A program made the translations under genes and the position numbers. Shown one piece after another: positions 38,486 to 49,820 of a stretch of DNA of 64,000 nt (position 1 is the first letter of the stretch; the number at the start of each line of letters is the position of its first letter). Below the pieces are notes generated by a model, which was not told where the DNA came from, ran no database searches, and saw nothing but the letters and a program-made list of their open reading frames with translations. The stretch comes from Aquitalea denitrificans (lineage in GTDB: Bacteria > Pseudomonadota > Gammaproteobacteria > Burkholderiales > Chromobacteriaceae). Location of the stretch: assembly GCF_009856625.1 (NCBI RefSeq), contig NZ_CP047241.1, positions 1,612,001 to 1,676,000 on the forward strand, written 5' to 3'.

Positions 38486-39472
38486 TCAAGGCTTTTCCCA
38501 TTGCGACAGCGCAGTTTCCAGCCGTTGCCAGCCGGCTTCATCCGGCGGCAGGCCAAAGCGCAGACTGGGACCGTCGGCAAACTGGCGTACCAGAATGCCT
38601 TGGCTCGCCAGAAAGTCGAACAAGGCCGGGCAGTGTGCACCTTGCAGCCACTGGAACAGGCAGCTGCCGCCTGCTGGTGCCAGCCAGTGACGGTTTAGCA
38701 GCTGTTGCAGTCGCTGGCTGTCGGCAGCCAGTTGCTCGTGCATGGCTTGCTGCCAGCTGCTGTCCTGCAAGGCCAGTTTGACCACCTCGCGCGCCGGACC
38801 ATTGATGCTCCACGGCCCGATGGCTTCGGCCAGCTGTTGCAACAGGGCCGGCCAGGCAAATACAAAGCCCACCCGCGCACCTGCCAGGCCAAAGAACTTG
38901 CCTACCGAGCGCAGCACGATCAGCCCCGGCAGGCCGACATCACTCAGCAGGCTGTGCTGCGGTGTGGCATCCATGAAAGCTTCATCGATGATCAGCCAGC
39001 CGCCGCGACTGGCCAGCCGTGCGCGCCAGTCTTGCAATTGGGCGCGGGAAAAGGTGGTGCCGGTGGGGTTGTTGGGGTGGCATAGCAGCAGCACGTCAAG
39101 CGTATCGACGGCAGCCTCGATGTCCTCCGGTGCATGGCGACTGAGCTGGTGGCCGTGTTGCTCCCAGTGCCAGGGGTGTTCGGCATAACACAGCGGCAGC
39201 ATGCCCACCCGGCAGGGCGGGCGCAGCGTGGGCAGCAGCTGGATGGCAGGCTGGGAGCCAGCCACCGGCAGCAGCAGCGGGCTGCCATAGTAATCCGCCG
39301 CGGCTTGTTCCAGGCCGTCGTCCTGTTCTGGCAGGCGCTGCCAGCTGCGCGGGCTGATGGGCGGCACCGGCCAGCCTTGCGGGTTGAGCCCGGTGGACAG
39401 GTCCAGCCAGTTTTCCACCGCAATGCCGTATTGTTCTGCGGCACGCAGGATGCCGCCTCCGTGTTCAAGCAT
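38486..39472 (-). CDS. cobC: L-threonine-O-3-phosphate decarboxylase (CobC/CobD type)
   Basis: This 328-residue fold-I PLP enzyme resembles histidinol-phosphate aminotransferases. It starts 'LEHGGGILRAAEQYGI', followed by 'WLDLSTGLNPQGWPVP', 'CHPNNPTG' and the PLP-lysine region 'VLRSVGKFFGLAGARVGF'. It makes (R)-1-amino-2-propanol phosphate for the nucleotide loop. The name is cobC in Pseudomonas usage and cobD in Salmonella usage. It overlaps cbiB by 8 bases and ends just before the riboswitch promoter region. Confidence 0.92.
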   Translation of the reverse strand: MLEHGGGILRAAEQYGIAVENWLDLSTGLNPQGWPVPPISPRSWQRLPEQDDGLEQAAADYYGSPLLLPVAGSQPAIQLLPTLRPPCRVGMLPLCYAEHPWHWEQHGHQLSRHAPEDIEAAVDTLDVLLLCHPNNPTGTTFSRAQLQDWRARLASRGGWLIIDEAFMDATPQHSLLSDVGLPGLIVLRSVGKFFGLAGARVGFVFAWPALLQQLAEAIGPWSINGPAREVVKLALQDSSWQQAMHEQLAADSQRLQQLLNRHWLAPAGGSCLFQWLQGAHCPALFDFLASQGILVRQFADGPSLRFGLPPDEAGWQRLETALSQWEKP

Positions 39473-40406
39473 GAGAAAAACTCCACATCAGCACACCAGC
39501 CAGCATGGCCAGCCCCACCCACAGCCACAGGCTGCGTTGTACCAGCGCAATGGCGCGGGCGATGTCCTCGGCCACCGGTGGGCGTTGCAGGCCCAGCGTG
39601 GGGCGTTGTTTCAGGGTGCCGTGATAACTGGCAGCACCGCCCAGCAGCACGCCCAGCGCACCGGCACCGGCGGCCATCACCGGCCCGGCATTGGGGCTGT
39701 ACCAGGTGGGAGCCTGGGCGCGCCAGCATTGCCAGCCCTGATGGGTGTGGCCCAGCAGGATGTAAGTCAGCGCGGTGAGGCGGGCGGGAATCAGGTTGAG
39801 CACATCGTCAAAGCGGGCGGCGGCCCAGCCAAAGTGCAAAAAGCGTTCGTTGCGGTAGCCCCACATGGCGTCCAGGGTATTGGCAGCGCGGTACAGCACT
39901 ACACCGGGCGCGCCCAGCAGCAGAAACCAGAACACGGCGGCAAAAATGGCATCACTACCGTTTTCCAGCACCGATTCGATGGTGGCGCGCGCCACGGCGG
40001 TTTCGTCCAGTTCGCTGGTGTTGCGGCTGACGATCATCGACACCTTGTAGCGGGCCAGTGGCAGGTCGCCAGCGCGCAGCGCATCCAGCACTGCCTGGGC
40101 ATGCTCACGCAGGCTTTGCGCGCCAATGGCCAGATACATCAGCAGCACCGAGGCCAACTGGCCCAGCCAGGGCAAGCCTGCCAGCCACCAGGCCAGCAGC
40201 GTTGGCGGCAACAGCAACAGGCTGATGCCTAGCACGCCGCGCAGGCGCATGCGCCACACCGGCTCGGCCTGGGCCGTGGCCGGGTAAAGTGCATGTTCCA
40301 CCTGGCGCACCAGATAGCCATAGCCCACCAAGGGATGCCAGCGCCGCGGCTCGCCCAGCAGGCGGTCCAGCAGCACGGCCAATAACAGAAAAACAGCAGA
40401 AATCAC
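39465..40406 (-). CDS. cbiB: Adenosylcobinamide-phosphate synthase CbiB
   Basis: This 313-residue membrane protein has several hydrophobic helices and the family blocks 'DRLLGEPRRWHPLVGYGYLV', 'IVSRNTSELDETAVARATIESVLENGSDA' and 'RAANTLDAMWGYRNERFLHFGWAAARFDD'. It joins the aminopropanol phosphate arm to adenosylcobyric acid in the inner membrane. It is called CobD in the Pseudomonas nomenclature. It is divergent from cobQ. Confidence 0.93.
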   Translation of the reverse strand: MISAVFLLLAVLLDRLLGEPRRWHPLVGYGYLVRQVEHALYPATAQAEPVWRMRLRGVLGISLLLLPPTLLAWWLAGLPWLGQLASVLLMYLAIGAQSLREHAQAVLDALRAGDLPLARYKVSMIVSRNTSELDETAVARATIESVLENGSDAIFAAVFWFLLLGAPGVVLYRAANTLDAMWGYRNERFLHFGWAAARFDDVLNLIPARLTALTYILLGHTHQGWQCWRAQAPTWYSPNAGPVMAAGAGALGVLLGGAASYHGTLKQRPTLGLQRPPVAEDIARAIALVQRSLWLWVGLAMLAGVLMWSFSHA

Positions 40407-40418
40407 GTCACACGCCTA

Positions 40419-40459
40419 TATAATCGCCGGCTTCAGGGCAGCGGCCTATCCGGCTGCCC
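40419..40459 (+). promoter_or_regulatory. Possible cobQ promoter -10 and leader hairpin
   Basis: TATAAT (40419-40424) lies 95 bases before the cobQ ATG, with no good -35. A leader hairpin GGGCAGC/GCTGCCC (40436-40459) follows. There is no B12 box on this strand. Confidence 0.35.
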
Positions 40460-40518
40460 AAGCGTTGAAGAGCGACATTCTAGGGGGCTTCCCGAAAAAA
40501 TGCGCGCCGGAGAATAGC

Positions 40519-41982
40519 ATGACTGCCAAAACCATCATGATTCAGGGCACCACTTCGGATGCCGGCAAGAGCACTTTCGCCACCGGCTTTTGCCGTTTGC
40601 TGGCGCGGCGCGGGCTGCGTGTGGCCCCGTTCAAGCCGCAGAACATGGCGCTCAACAGCGCGGTAACGGTGGATGGCGGCGAGATTGGCCGTTCGCAGGC
40701 GGTGCAGGCGCTGGCCTGCGGGGTGGAGCCGCACACTGACATGAACCCTGTCCTGCTCAAGCCCAATAGCAATACCGGCTCCCAGCTCATCATCCAGGGG
40801 CGGGCGGTGGGCAATATCGATGCAGTGTCCTACCACGCTTACAAGCCGGTGGCGATGCAGTCGGTGTTGCAGTCGCACGCCCGGCTGGCAGCGCAATACC
40901 AGTGCATCGTGGTGGAAGGCGCGGGCAGCCCGGCGGAAATCAATCTGCGCGAGGGGGACATCGCCAATATGGGCTTTGCCGAGGCGGTGGACTGTCCGGT
41001 GGTGCTGGTGGCGGATATCGAGCGTGGCGGGGTGTTTGCCCACCTGGTGGGTACGCTGGAATTGCTGTCCGACAGCGAACGTGCGCGGGTGGTGGGGCTG
41101 GTGATCAACCGCTTCCGTGGCGACCCGGCGCTGCTGCAGTCCGGCGTGGAGTGGGTGGAGCAGCGCACCGGCAAGCCGGTGCTGGGCGTGCTGCCCTATC
41201 TCAACGGCCTGCATATCGAGGCGGAAGACAGCCTGGCGCTGGGCCGTCCGCAAGGCGAACATGCCGCGCAGCAAACGCTGCGCGTGGTGGTGCCGGTATT
41301 GCCGCGCATCAGTAATCACACCGATTTCGACCCGCTGCGCCTGCATCCGCAAGTGGAGCTGCTGCTAGTCAAGCCCGGCCAGCCGCTGCCGCCTGCCGAC
41401 CTGATCATCCTGCCCGGCAGCAAAAGCGTGCGGGCCGATCTGGCCAGCTTGCGCGCGGCTGGCTGGGAGGCGGCCATTGCCCGTCATCTGCGCTATGGCG
41501 GCAAGCTGATCGGCATTTGTGGCGGCCTGCAGATGCTGGGTATGCAGTTGCACGACCCACAAGGGCTGGAAGGTGAGGCGGGCAGTAGTGACGGGCTGGG
41601 CTGGCTGGAGATGGAAACCACGCTAGCCAATGACAAACAGCTGACGCGGGTGAGCGGCCACTTGACGCTGGATGCGGCGGCGGTGAGCGGCTATGAAATC
41701 CACATGGGGGTAAGCACTGGCGCGGCACTGGCGCAGCCTGCGGTGCGGCTGGAGGATGGCCGCTGCGATGGTGCCATCAGCGCCGATGGCCAGGTTCTGG
41801 CCACCTATCTGCACGGGGTGTTCGATCAACCGGCAAGCCTGGCCGCGCTGTTGGCATGGGCCGGGCTGGCCGCGCCGCAGCCGCTGGACTACCCGGCCAT
41901 CCGTGAAGCACACATCGAGCGGCTGGCCGACATGCTGCAGCAGCATCTGGACCTGAGCCCGCTGCAACTCTGGCTGCCCTGA
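40519..41982 (+). CDS. cobQ: Cobyric acid synthase
   Basis: The 487-residue CobQ/CbiP starts at 40519 (MTAKTIMIQGTTSDAGKSTFATGFCRLL). The P-loop amidoligase domain includes 'FKPQNMALNSAVT' and 'VEGAGSPAEINLREGDIANMG'. The glutaminase domain has the cysteine in 'LIGICGGLQMLG' and the late histidine in 'YLHGVFD'. It amidates the b, d, e and g carboxylates of adenosylcobyrinic diamide. Confidence 0.96.
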   Translation: MTAKTIMIQGTTSDAGKSTFATGFCRLLARRGLRVAPFKPQNMALNSAVTVDGGEIGRSQAVQALACGVEPHTDMNPVLLKPNSNTGSQLIIQGRAVGNIDAVSYHAYKPVAMQSVLQSHARLAAQYQCIVVEGAGSPAEINLREGDIANMGFAEAVDCPVVLVADIERGGVFAHLVGTLELLSDSERARVVGLVINRFRGDPALLQSGVEWVEQRTGKPVLGVLPYLNGLHIEAEDSLALGRPQGEHAAQQTLRVVVPVLPRISNHTDFDPLRLHPQVELLLVKPGQPLPPADLIILPGSKSVRADLASLRAAGWEAAIARHLRYGGKLIGICGGLQMLGMQLHDPQGLEGEAGSSDGLGWLEMETTLANDKQLTRVSGHLTLDAAAVSGYEIHMGVSTGAALAQPAVRLEDGRCDGAISADGQVLATYLHGVFDQPASLAALLAWAGLAAPQPLDYPAIREAHIERLADMLQQHLDLSPLQLWLP

Positions 41983-41991
41983 CGTTGCCGC

Positions 41992-42726
41992 TTACGGGCT
42001 GATGACCACGCTCTGCTGCTGCAAGGCCTGATCAAAGCTGGCCAGGTAGGCGGGTGGCAACTCCACATTCACCCCCTTGTACTGGGTCAGTACCGATGCC
42101 GCGGACTTGCCTTGCGTGTGCATGCCATACACCGTGCTGCTATGTGCGCTGCCAACCATCAGCCGCAAGGCACTGTGCTGTTGCAATGCCTGCCGTACCA
42201 CACTGGCGGGCAAGGTTACCACCTGTTTCCAGCTGCACTGGCCATCACCCGGGCTGCTCTGGCAGAGGAAATCCTGTAAAGGCAGCTTTTTTGACCACTC
42301 CAGCAGTGGCAGCAGCGTGCGCTGGCCACCTCTGTCCAGCAGCCAGACGTGCAGCTGGCCGGCATCTTGCTGCTGTACCACCTCGGCTGGCAGGCCGACT
42401 GCCACCAGCGGCATGACAGCTAGAAAGTTGCCGCTGGCGCGGATATCCAGTTCCAGCTGGTAGCTAAAGGTCTCGTCGCGCGGGCTGTTGCCGGCCTGCA
42501 GCCTGACATTGGTATCCAGCAGGCCCTTGAAGTGTGGTTCCCTGGATTGTTGCTGCCTGCCCATGCCCTGCATGGCCCGGTAGCGGACAATCTGGGCGCA
42601 GGATGGGCAATCTGCGCTGCCACTTTCCCGGATCAGCAGGCCGGACGGCTTTTGCTGGTGTGATGCTGTGCTGCAGGCGGCCAGCAGGGCGCTGGCCATG
42701 AGGGTGGCTAGAGTCTTGTTCATCAT
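41992..42726 (-). CDS. Predicted lipoprotein of unknown function
   Basis: The protein is 244 residues from ATG 42726 (a second ATG follows directly at 42723). The signal peptide ends in lipobox LAAC (ATLMASALLAACSTASHQQKP). A CPSC pair lies at about residue 40, and the rest is a mixed soluble domain ending in Gln-rich 'FDQALQQQSVVISP'. I recognise no family. It converges on cobQ with a 9-base gap. A strong hairpin lies directly upstream of it. Confidence 0.72.
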   Translation of the reverse strand: MMNKTLATLMASALLAACSTASHQQKPSGLLIRESGSADCPSCAQIVRYRAMQGMGRQQQSREPHFKGLLDTNVRLQAGNSPRDETFSYQLELDIRASGNFLAVMPLVAVGLPAEVVQQQDAGQLHVWLLDRGGQRTLLPLLEWSKKLPLQDFLCQSSPGDGQCSWKQVVTLPASVVRQALQQHSALRLMVGSAHSSTVYGMHTQGKSAASVLTQYKGVNVELPPAYLASFDQALQQQSVVISP

Positions 42727-42733
42727 TGCTTTC

Positions 42734-42767
42734 GTCCCGGCACACCATGAAGCAGGTGTGCCGGGAC
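42734..42767 (-). terminator. Perfect 13-bp hairpin between kinase and lipoprotein genes
   Basis: GTCCCGGCACACC / GGTGTGCCGGGAC with an 8-base loop lies 8 bases before the lipoprotein ATG and 57 bases after the histidine kinase stop. It lacks a T run, so it may be a weak terminator or a translation-control stem that includes GGGAC near the ribosome site. Confidence 0.5.
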
Positions 42768-42823
42768 GACTGTAACGCCTTCGCCGGGTGTTGCCATGCA
42801 GCAGGCAGCAACTTGATGAAGTT

Positions 42824-45445
<2,622 letters not shown>

Positions 45446-45465
45446 TAGCTAGCCCCGGTAAGGGT

Positions 45466-45969
45466 TTATTCGACGCGGATGCGGTTAACCTGCCATACGC
45501 AGCGGGAGTAGATCTCCTTGGTACGCAATTCCGGCTTCTTGTCGAAGGGATACATGACAAACAGCGGCCCCTTGTCGCGCACTGTCAGCACCTTGCCATT
45601 AATCTTGCGAGCCAGGATGACATCATATTTTTCCAGGTCGACCAACGGAATCTCTGCCGCGTAGTCGTTCAGGGCTACCACATAGAGTTTGCTGCCCTTA
45701 CTGCCGGCTGCCTTGAGCACATCACGGAATAGCGGGCCTTCAAAGGTCTCTTCCTGTTTGTACCAGGGGGTGGGGACTGTCATTTTTACCTGCGGCAGCT
45801 TGTCCAGCATGGCGCTGTCGAATTGGGCGGCGGTACCACTGTTCTTTTCCGTAATCTGGCCGGTGATGGTGACGATAGGGTGGCCGGCGGGTTTTTCCAG
45901 CGCCAGCACGCAGGTGGAGTGCAGTACCAGCAGGGAAGCCAGCAGCAGGGCGAGGCGGGTATTGGCCAT
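45466..45969 (-). CDS. Periplasmic oxidoreductase-like molybdopterin-binding-fold protein
   Basis: This 167-residue secreted protein has a signal peptide (about 1-23) and a small sulfite-oxidase/molybdopterin-binding-type domain. Segments 'TITGQITEKNSG', 'FEGPLFRDVLKAAG', 'VVALNDYAAEIPLVDLEKYDVILARKINGKVLTVRDKGPLFVMYPFD' and the C-terminal 'WQVNRIRVE' match the fold. There is no obvious molybdenum-ligating cysteine, so it may bind a ligand rather than catalyse. It lies 20 bases before the hybrid kinase gene, as such proteins often do. Confidence 0.8.
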   Translation of the reverse strand: MANTRLALLLASLLVLHSTCVLALEKPAGHPIVTITGQITEKNSGTAAQFDSAMLDKLPQVKMTVPTPWYKQEETFEGPLFRDVLKAAGSKGSKLYVVALNDYAAEIPLVDLEKYDVILARKINGKVLTVRDKGPLFVMYPFDKKPELRTKEIYSRCVWQVNRIRVE

Positions 45970-46441
45970 GGAGTGTTCCTAGGTGGGGTGAAACAGCCGT
46001 AAGAAATGGAAGCGACGGAAAATCCATTACTGATAAGCATTCTACAAGCTGCGGGCAAAAAATCTATTCTTGATGATAGGGGCATTTCACGCCGGCATTG
46101 TTGCCGGTGCTGGCCGGCCTGGCTGTTTGCAGCCATGTCTTGCCGGTTTCTATCATTAGCTGGACGGTTCTTTTCTTCTTCGTCATCCGCCGTTTTCCTA
46201 GCTGCGTGATTTGTGCTGATGGCTCTTGGCGTAAATTGAATAATTAAAAATTATTCAATCAAGAGTTTTTATATATTTTCGGTATTCAAATTGCTTCCAT
46301 AGACTGCAGTGGTCAGTTAGCCGGTGGCCTGGAATGGTAGCCGGATAGCTGGTGTGCAGCATGCGGCATGGCCGTGAGCGGCACTACCCCATGCCACCCT
46401 CGTTTGCGGTGTTCGGGGCCTAACACAGGGAAGGAAGTGAA
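45970..46441. other. Gene-free region with AT-rich inverted repeat
   Basis: The 472 bases between divergent genes contain no supported gene. At 46235-46259 ATTGAATAAT-TAAAA-ATTATTCAAT forms a perfect 10-base inverted repeat in a strongly AT-rich patch (46225-46300). It is a candidate operator or promoter region for the monooxygenase cluster. Confidence 0.6.
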
Positions 46442-47722
46442 ATGGTGATGGAAAAGACCGATACGCTGGTGATCGGTGCCGGCCAGGCCGGCATTGCCCT
46501 GAGCGAGCACCTGAGCAAGCTGGATGTACCACACCTGGTGCTGGAGCGTAAACGCATAGCCGAGCGCTGGCGTTCAGAACGCTGGGATTCACTGGTGTGC
46601 AACGGCCCGGCCTGGCACGACCGCTTTCCCGGGCTGGATTTTGATGATGTTGCCGCAGATGGCTTTGCCGGTAAGGAGAGGGTGGCAGACTATCTGGAAG
46701 CCTATGCCCGCAAGTTCCATGCCCCCATCCGTACTGGCGTAGAGGTGCTCAAGGTGGTGCGCAACAGCGGTCGCCCGGGTTTTACGGTGGCAACCTCGGC
46801 TGGTGTCATCGAAGCCAATCGCGTGGTGGCGGCGACCGGTCCGTTCCAGCAGCCGCTGATTCCGCAACTCATCCCGGCTGACAGCCCGGTCAGGCAAATG
46901 CACTCGGCCGCATACCGTAATCCGCAGCAACTGCCAGCCGGGGCGGTGCTGGTGGTGGGTTCCGGCTCGTCCGGGGTGCAGATTGCCGACGAGTTACAGC
47001 GCGCAGGTCGTACTGTCTATTTGTCTGTTGGTCCGCACGACAGGCCGCCGCGTCGTTACCGCGAACGTGACTTCTGCTGGTGGCTGGGCGTACTTGGCGA
47101 GTGGGATGCGCAGAAAATGAAACCCGGGCGCGAACACGTCACCATTGCGGTGAGCGGGGCGCGCGGTGGCCATACCGTGGATTTCCGTCGTCTGGCCGAA
47201 CAGGGCATCACGCTGCTCGGCATGACCCGGGCTTGCGAAAATGGTGTCATGCAGTTTCAGCCTGATCTGGCAGAAAACATTGCCCGTGGCGACGAAAACT
47301 ACCTGGCAGTGCTGGATGCCGCCGATGCCTATATCGCACAGAACGGGCTGGACCTGCCACCCGAGCCGCAAGCCCGGCAGCTGCCACAGGACCCGGCCTG
47401 CATGCGCGAGCCCATCCTGACACTGGACTTGGCCGCCAAGGGCATCAGTACCGTCATCTGGGCCACCGGCTTTGCCGTGGATTACCGCTGGCTGCAGGTA
47501 AATGCCTTCGACGACAAGGGCAAGCCCAGTCATCAGCGCGGGGTATCCAGCGAGCCGGGGGTGTACTTCCTGGGCTTGCCGTGGCTGTCGCGCCGTGGTT
47601 CCAGCTTTATCTGGGGGGTGTGGCATGACGCCAAGTTCATTGCCGACCACATTGCCACCCAGCGCAAATACCAGGCTTATCGCGCAGCCGCACCAGCAAC
47701 TGCCGACCGTACACCGGCCTGA
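46442..47722 (+). CDS. Flavin-dependent monooxygenase (CzcO/FMO-like)
   Basis: This 426-residue FAD/NAD(P)H oxidoreductase has an N-terminal Rossmann motif 'DTLVIGAGQAGIALSEHL' (FAD) and a second 'AVLVVGSGSSGVQIADEL' (NADPH, near 165). Between them, 'RWRSERWDSLVCNGPAWHDRFPG' resembles the substrate-side motif of group B monooxygenases. 'VIWATGFAVDYRWL' is the conserved late ATG motif. The ribosome site is GGAAGGAAG. It leads a set with RidA and DUF1028 genes, which suggests N-oxygenation or oxidation of an amine-type compound; the substrate is unknown. Confidence 0.88.
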   Translation: MVMEKTDTLVIGAGQAGIALSEHLSKLDVPHLVLERKRIAERWRSERWDSLVCNGPAWHDRFPGLDFDDVAADGFAGKERVADYLEAYARKFHAPIRTGVEVLKVVRNSGRPGFTVATSAGVIEANRVVAATGPFQQPLIPQLIPADSPVRQMHSAAYRNPQQLPAGAVLVVGSGSSGVQIADELQRAGRTVYLSVGPHDRPPRRYRERDFCWWLGVLGEWDAQKMKPGREHVTIAVSGARGGHTVDFRRLAEQGITLLGMTRACENGVMQFQPDLAENIARGDENYLAVLDAADAYIAQNGLDLPPEPQARQLPQDPACMREPILTLDLAAKGISTVIWATGFAVDYRWLQVNAFDDKGKPSHQRGVSSEPGVYFLGLPWLSRRGSSFIWGVWHDAKFIADHIATQRKYQAYRAAAPATADRTPA

Positions 47723-47797
47723 GGCCCTGCCGCGCCTGTCCTTACGCCACACCGGGGCGGCCCAGCCGCCCGCCCACACACAGCAATGAGGTGAAAC

Positions 47798-48220
47798 ATG
47801 GTTCACAAACGCATTCGTCCGTTCAATACTCGCGAAACCTACCCGGAACAAAAACTGGACAACGACCTGTGCCAGGCCGTGGTGGCCGGCAATATGGTGT
47901 TTTTGCGCGGCCAGATCGGTCAGGACCTGGATACCCGCGAGTCGGTGGGCATCGGTGATGTCACCGCCCAGGCCGAGAAAGCCATGGCCAATGTGAAGAT
48001 GCTGCTGGAAGAATCCGGCAGCCATCTGGATCATGTGTGCAAGATCGTCATCTATCTGGTGGATACCCGCTACCGCGAGGCGGTGTACCAAGTGGTAGGG
48101 CGCTGGCTGAAGGGCGTATATCCGGTTTCCACCGGACTGGTGATTTCTGCACTGGCGCGGCCGGAATGGCTGGTGGAAATCGATATTACTGCCGTGATAC
48201 CGGAAGGCTACCAGCCATGA
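47798..48220 (+). CDS. RidA/YjgF-family enamine/imine deaminase
   Basis: This 140-residue RidA-fold protein includes 'FLRGQIGQDLDTRESVGIGDVTAQAEKAMANVKMLLEESGSHLDHVCKIVIYLVDTRYREAVYQVVGRWL' type blocks and a C-terminal 'PEWLVEIDITAVIP' with the conserved arginine/glutamate region. RidA proteins trimerise and hydrolyse reactive enamines or imines. It is placed between the monooxygenase and DUF1028 genes, so it may clear an imine made by the monooxygenase. It overlaps the next gene by ATGA. Confidence 0.9.
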   Translation: MVHKRIRPFNTRETYPEQKLDNDLCQAVVAGNMVFLRGQIGQDLDTRESVGIGDVTAQAEKAMANVKMLLEESGSHLDHVCKIVIYLVDTRYREAVYQVVGRWLKGVYPVSTGLVISALARPEWLVEIDITAVIPEGYQP

Positions 48221-48888
48221 CCTTTTCGATTGCCGCACGCTGTACGCAAACCGGCATGCTGGGAGTGGCTGCCGCGTCGTCCAGCATCGCCGTGGCCAGC
48301 CGCTGCTGCCATGTGGCCGCTGGGGTGGGCGCGGTGATGAGCCAGAATGTCACCAATCCCGCACTGGGGCCGCAGGCCCTGGCGCTAATGGCACAGGGAC
48401 TGCGCGGCAATGCCTTGTGTCAGGCACTGGCATTGTCCGATGGACATCTGGCCTGGCGTCAGTTGCTGCTGGTACCGGCGCACGGGGAAATTACCACCTT
48501 CAGCGGTCAGCATGCGCTGGGGGTGTTTGCCACGGCGCAGGGTGAACACTGCGCTGCCGGTGGCAATATCCTGGCCGATGCCAACTTGCCCTCACGCATG
48601 GTGGCGGCCTTCGAGGACAGTCGCGGCCATCTGGCCGACCGCCTGCTCGCCGCCATGCAGGCCGCGGTGGCGGCGGGGGGCGAAGTAGGGCCTATCCATG
48701 CCGCCGGAATCAAGCTGATGTCGACACAGAGCTGGCCAGTGGTGGACTTGCGGGTGGACTGGAGTGATGGTGAGCCGGTAGCGGAGCTGCAGCAGCTGTG
48801 GCAGCGTTATCAGCCGCAAATGCAGGACTACATCACCCGGGCCGAAGCACCAGATCAAGCCCCTGGCTATGGGGTGCCGGGGGTGTAG
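48217..48888 (+). CDS. DUF1028 (Ntn-hydrolase-like) protein
   Basis: This 223-residue protein starts 'MTFSIAARCTQTGMLGVAAASSSIAVASRCCHVAAGVGAVMSQNVTNPALG', the typical DUF1028 opening. 'AAGGNILAD' and the C-terminal 'VDLRVDWSDGEPVAELQQLWQRYQPQMQDY' are also family hallmarks. DUF1028 proteins have an Ntn-hydrolase-like fold and often sit beside RidA genes in catabolic clusters. The ATG at 48217 overlaps the RidA stop. Confidence 0.92.
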   Translation: MTFSIAARCTQTGMLGVAAASSSIAVASRCCHVAAGVGAVMSQNVTNPALGPQALALMAQGLRGNALCQALALSDGHLAWRQLLLVPAHGEITTFSGQHALGVFATAQGEHCAAGGNILADANLPSRMVAAFEDSRGHLADRLLAAMQAAVAAGGEVGPIHAAGIKLMSTQSWPVVDLRVDWSDGEPVAELQQLWQRYQPQMQDYITRAEAPDQAPGYGVPGV

Positions 48889-48904
48889 GAAATTCTGGTG
48901 ATGC

Positions 48905-48935
48905 GCGCCACCTCGCCGGACGTGGGGGGTGGCGC
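48905..48935. terminator. Putative terminator between convergent genes
   Basis: GCGCCACC/GGTGGCGC (8 base pairs, 15-base loop) followed by CTTGTCTT lies just past the DUF1028 stop, before the convergent binding-protein gene. Nearby, TTTCACTGATATATCA and TTTCACTGATACATCA (48945-48976) are a small tandem repeat covering the next gene's stop codon. Confidence 0.4.
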
Positions 48936-48957
48936 CTTGTCTTATTTCACTGATATA

Positions 48958-49740
48958 TCATTTCACTGATACATCAATGCCTTCGCCTAGGTGTTTGGCC
49001 GCCAGCGCCTTCACCTTGCCGCTGGCTTGCAGGCGGGCAATGGCGGCGTCCAGTTTCTTGCGCAGTTCGACATCGTCCTTGCGCAGGCCAAAGGCAATGC
49101 CGCTGCCCAGAATCTTGTCATCATGCACGGCGCCGACAAACTGGAAGTCCTTGCCATCCGGGCGGGTGAGGAAGCCCTTCTGGCCCGCCGGGGCCATTAC
49201 CAGCGTGGCATCCAGCCGGCCTGTCGCCATATCGGCATAAACCTGGTTCTGGTCCTGATAGGACACCACGCGGACACCGGCAGATTCCCAGTGGCTGCGG
49301 GCATAGGTTTCCTGGATCGACCCTTGCAACACGCCCATGCTCTTGCCTTGCAGCTTGTCGGCTGCGGTGGTGATGCCACTGCCCTTGCGGGCGATCACCA
49401 TGCTGGGTACCCGGTAGATGATGCTGGTGAAGGCAATGCTCTTGCGACGCTGCTCGGTGGCATTCATGGCGGAGTTGATGGCGTCGAATTTCTTGCCTTG
49501 CAGTGCCGGAATCAGCCCGTCAAAGGCATTTTCCACCCAGCTGCATTTGAGATGGGCTTCTGCACAGACAGCCTTGCCCAGTTCCACATCCAGCCCTTGC
49601 AACTCGCCGCTGGCGGATTTGTATTCAAACGGCGGGTATTGCGCTTCGATACCGTAACGCAGGGTGGATTCCGCCATGGCCGGCAGGGCAAAGGTGCCGG
49701 CTGCCAGGATGGCCGTCATCATCAGGGTGTGCTGTTTCAT
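48958..49740 (-). CDS. Periplasmic amino-acid binding protein (ABC transporter)
   Basis: The 260-residue SBP family 3 protein starts at 49740. A signal peptide ends at AMA (about residue 22). The lysine/arginine/ornithine-type blocks are 'LRYGIEAQYPPFEYKSASGELQGLDVELGKAVC', 'WVENAFDGLIPALQGKKFDAINSAMNATEQRRKSIAFT' and 'GVLQGSIQETYA'. No permease or ATPase gene is adjacent, so it is an orphan binding protein that may serve a transporter elsewhere. Confidence 0.9.
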   Translation of the reverse strand: MKQHTLMMTAILAAGTFALPAMAESTLRYGIEAQYPPFEYKSASGELQGLDVELGKAVCAEAHLKCSWVENAFDGLIPALQGKKFDAINSAMNATEQRRKSIAFTSIIYRVPSMVIARKGSGITTAADKLQGKSMGVLQGSIQETYARSHWESAGVRVVSYQDQNQVYADMATGRLDATLVMAPAGQKGFLTRPDGKDFQFVGAVHDDKILGSGIAFGLRKDDVELRKKLDAAIARLQASGKVKALAAKHLGEGIDVSVK

Positions 49741-49820
49741 CTGTTTTCCTTTGATTGTTGGTGGCATGCAGTCTGTCACTCAGCCCTGTACCGGGCTGTT
49801 GGTATTGCTGGTTGATATGT

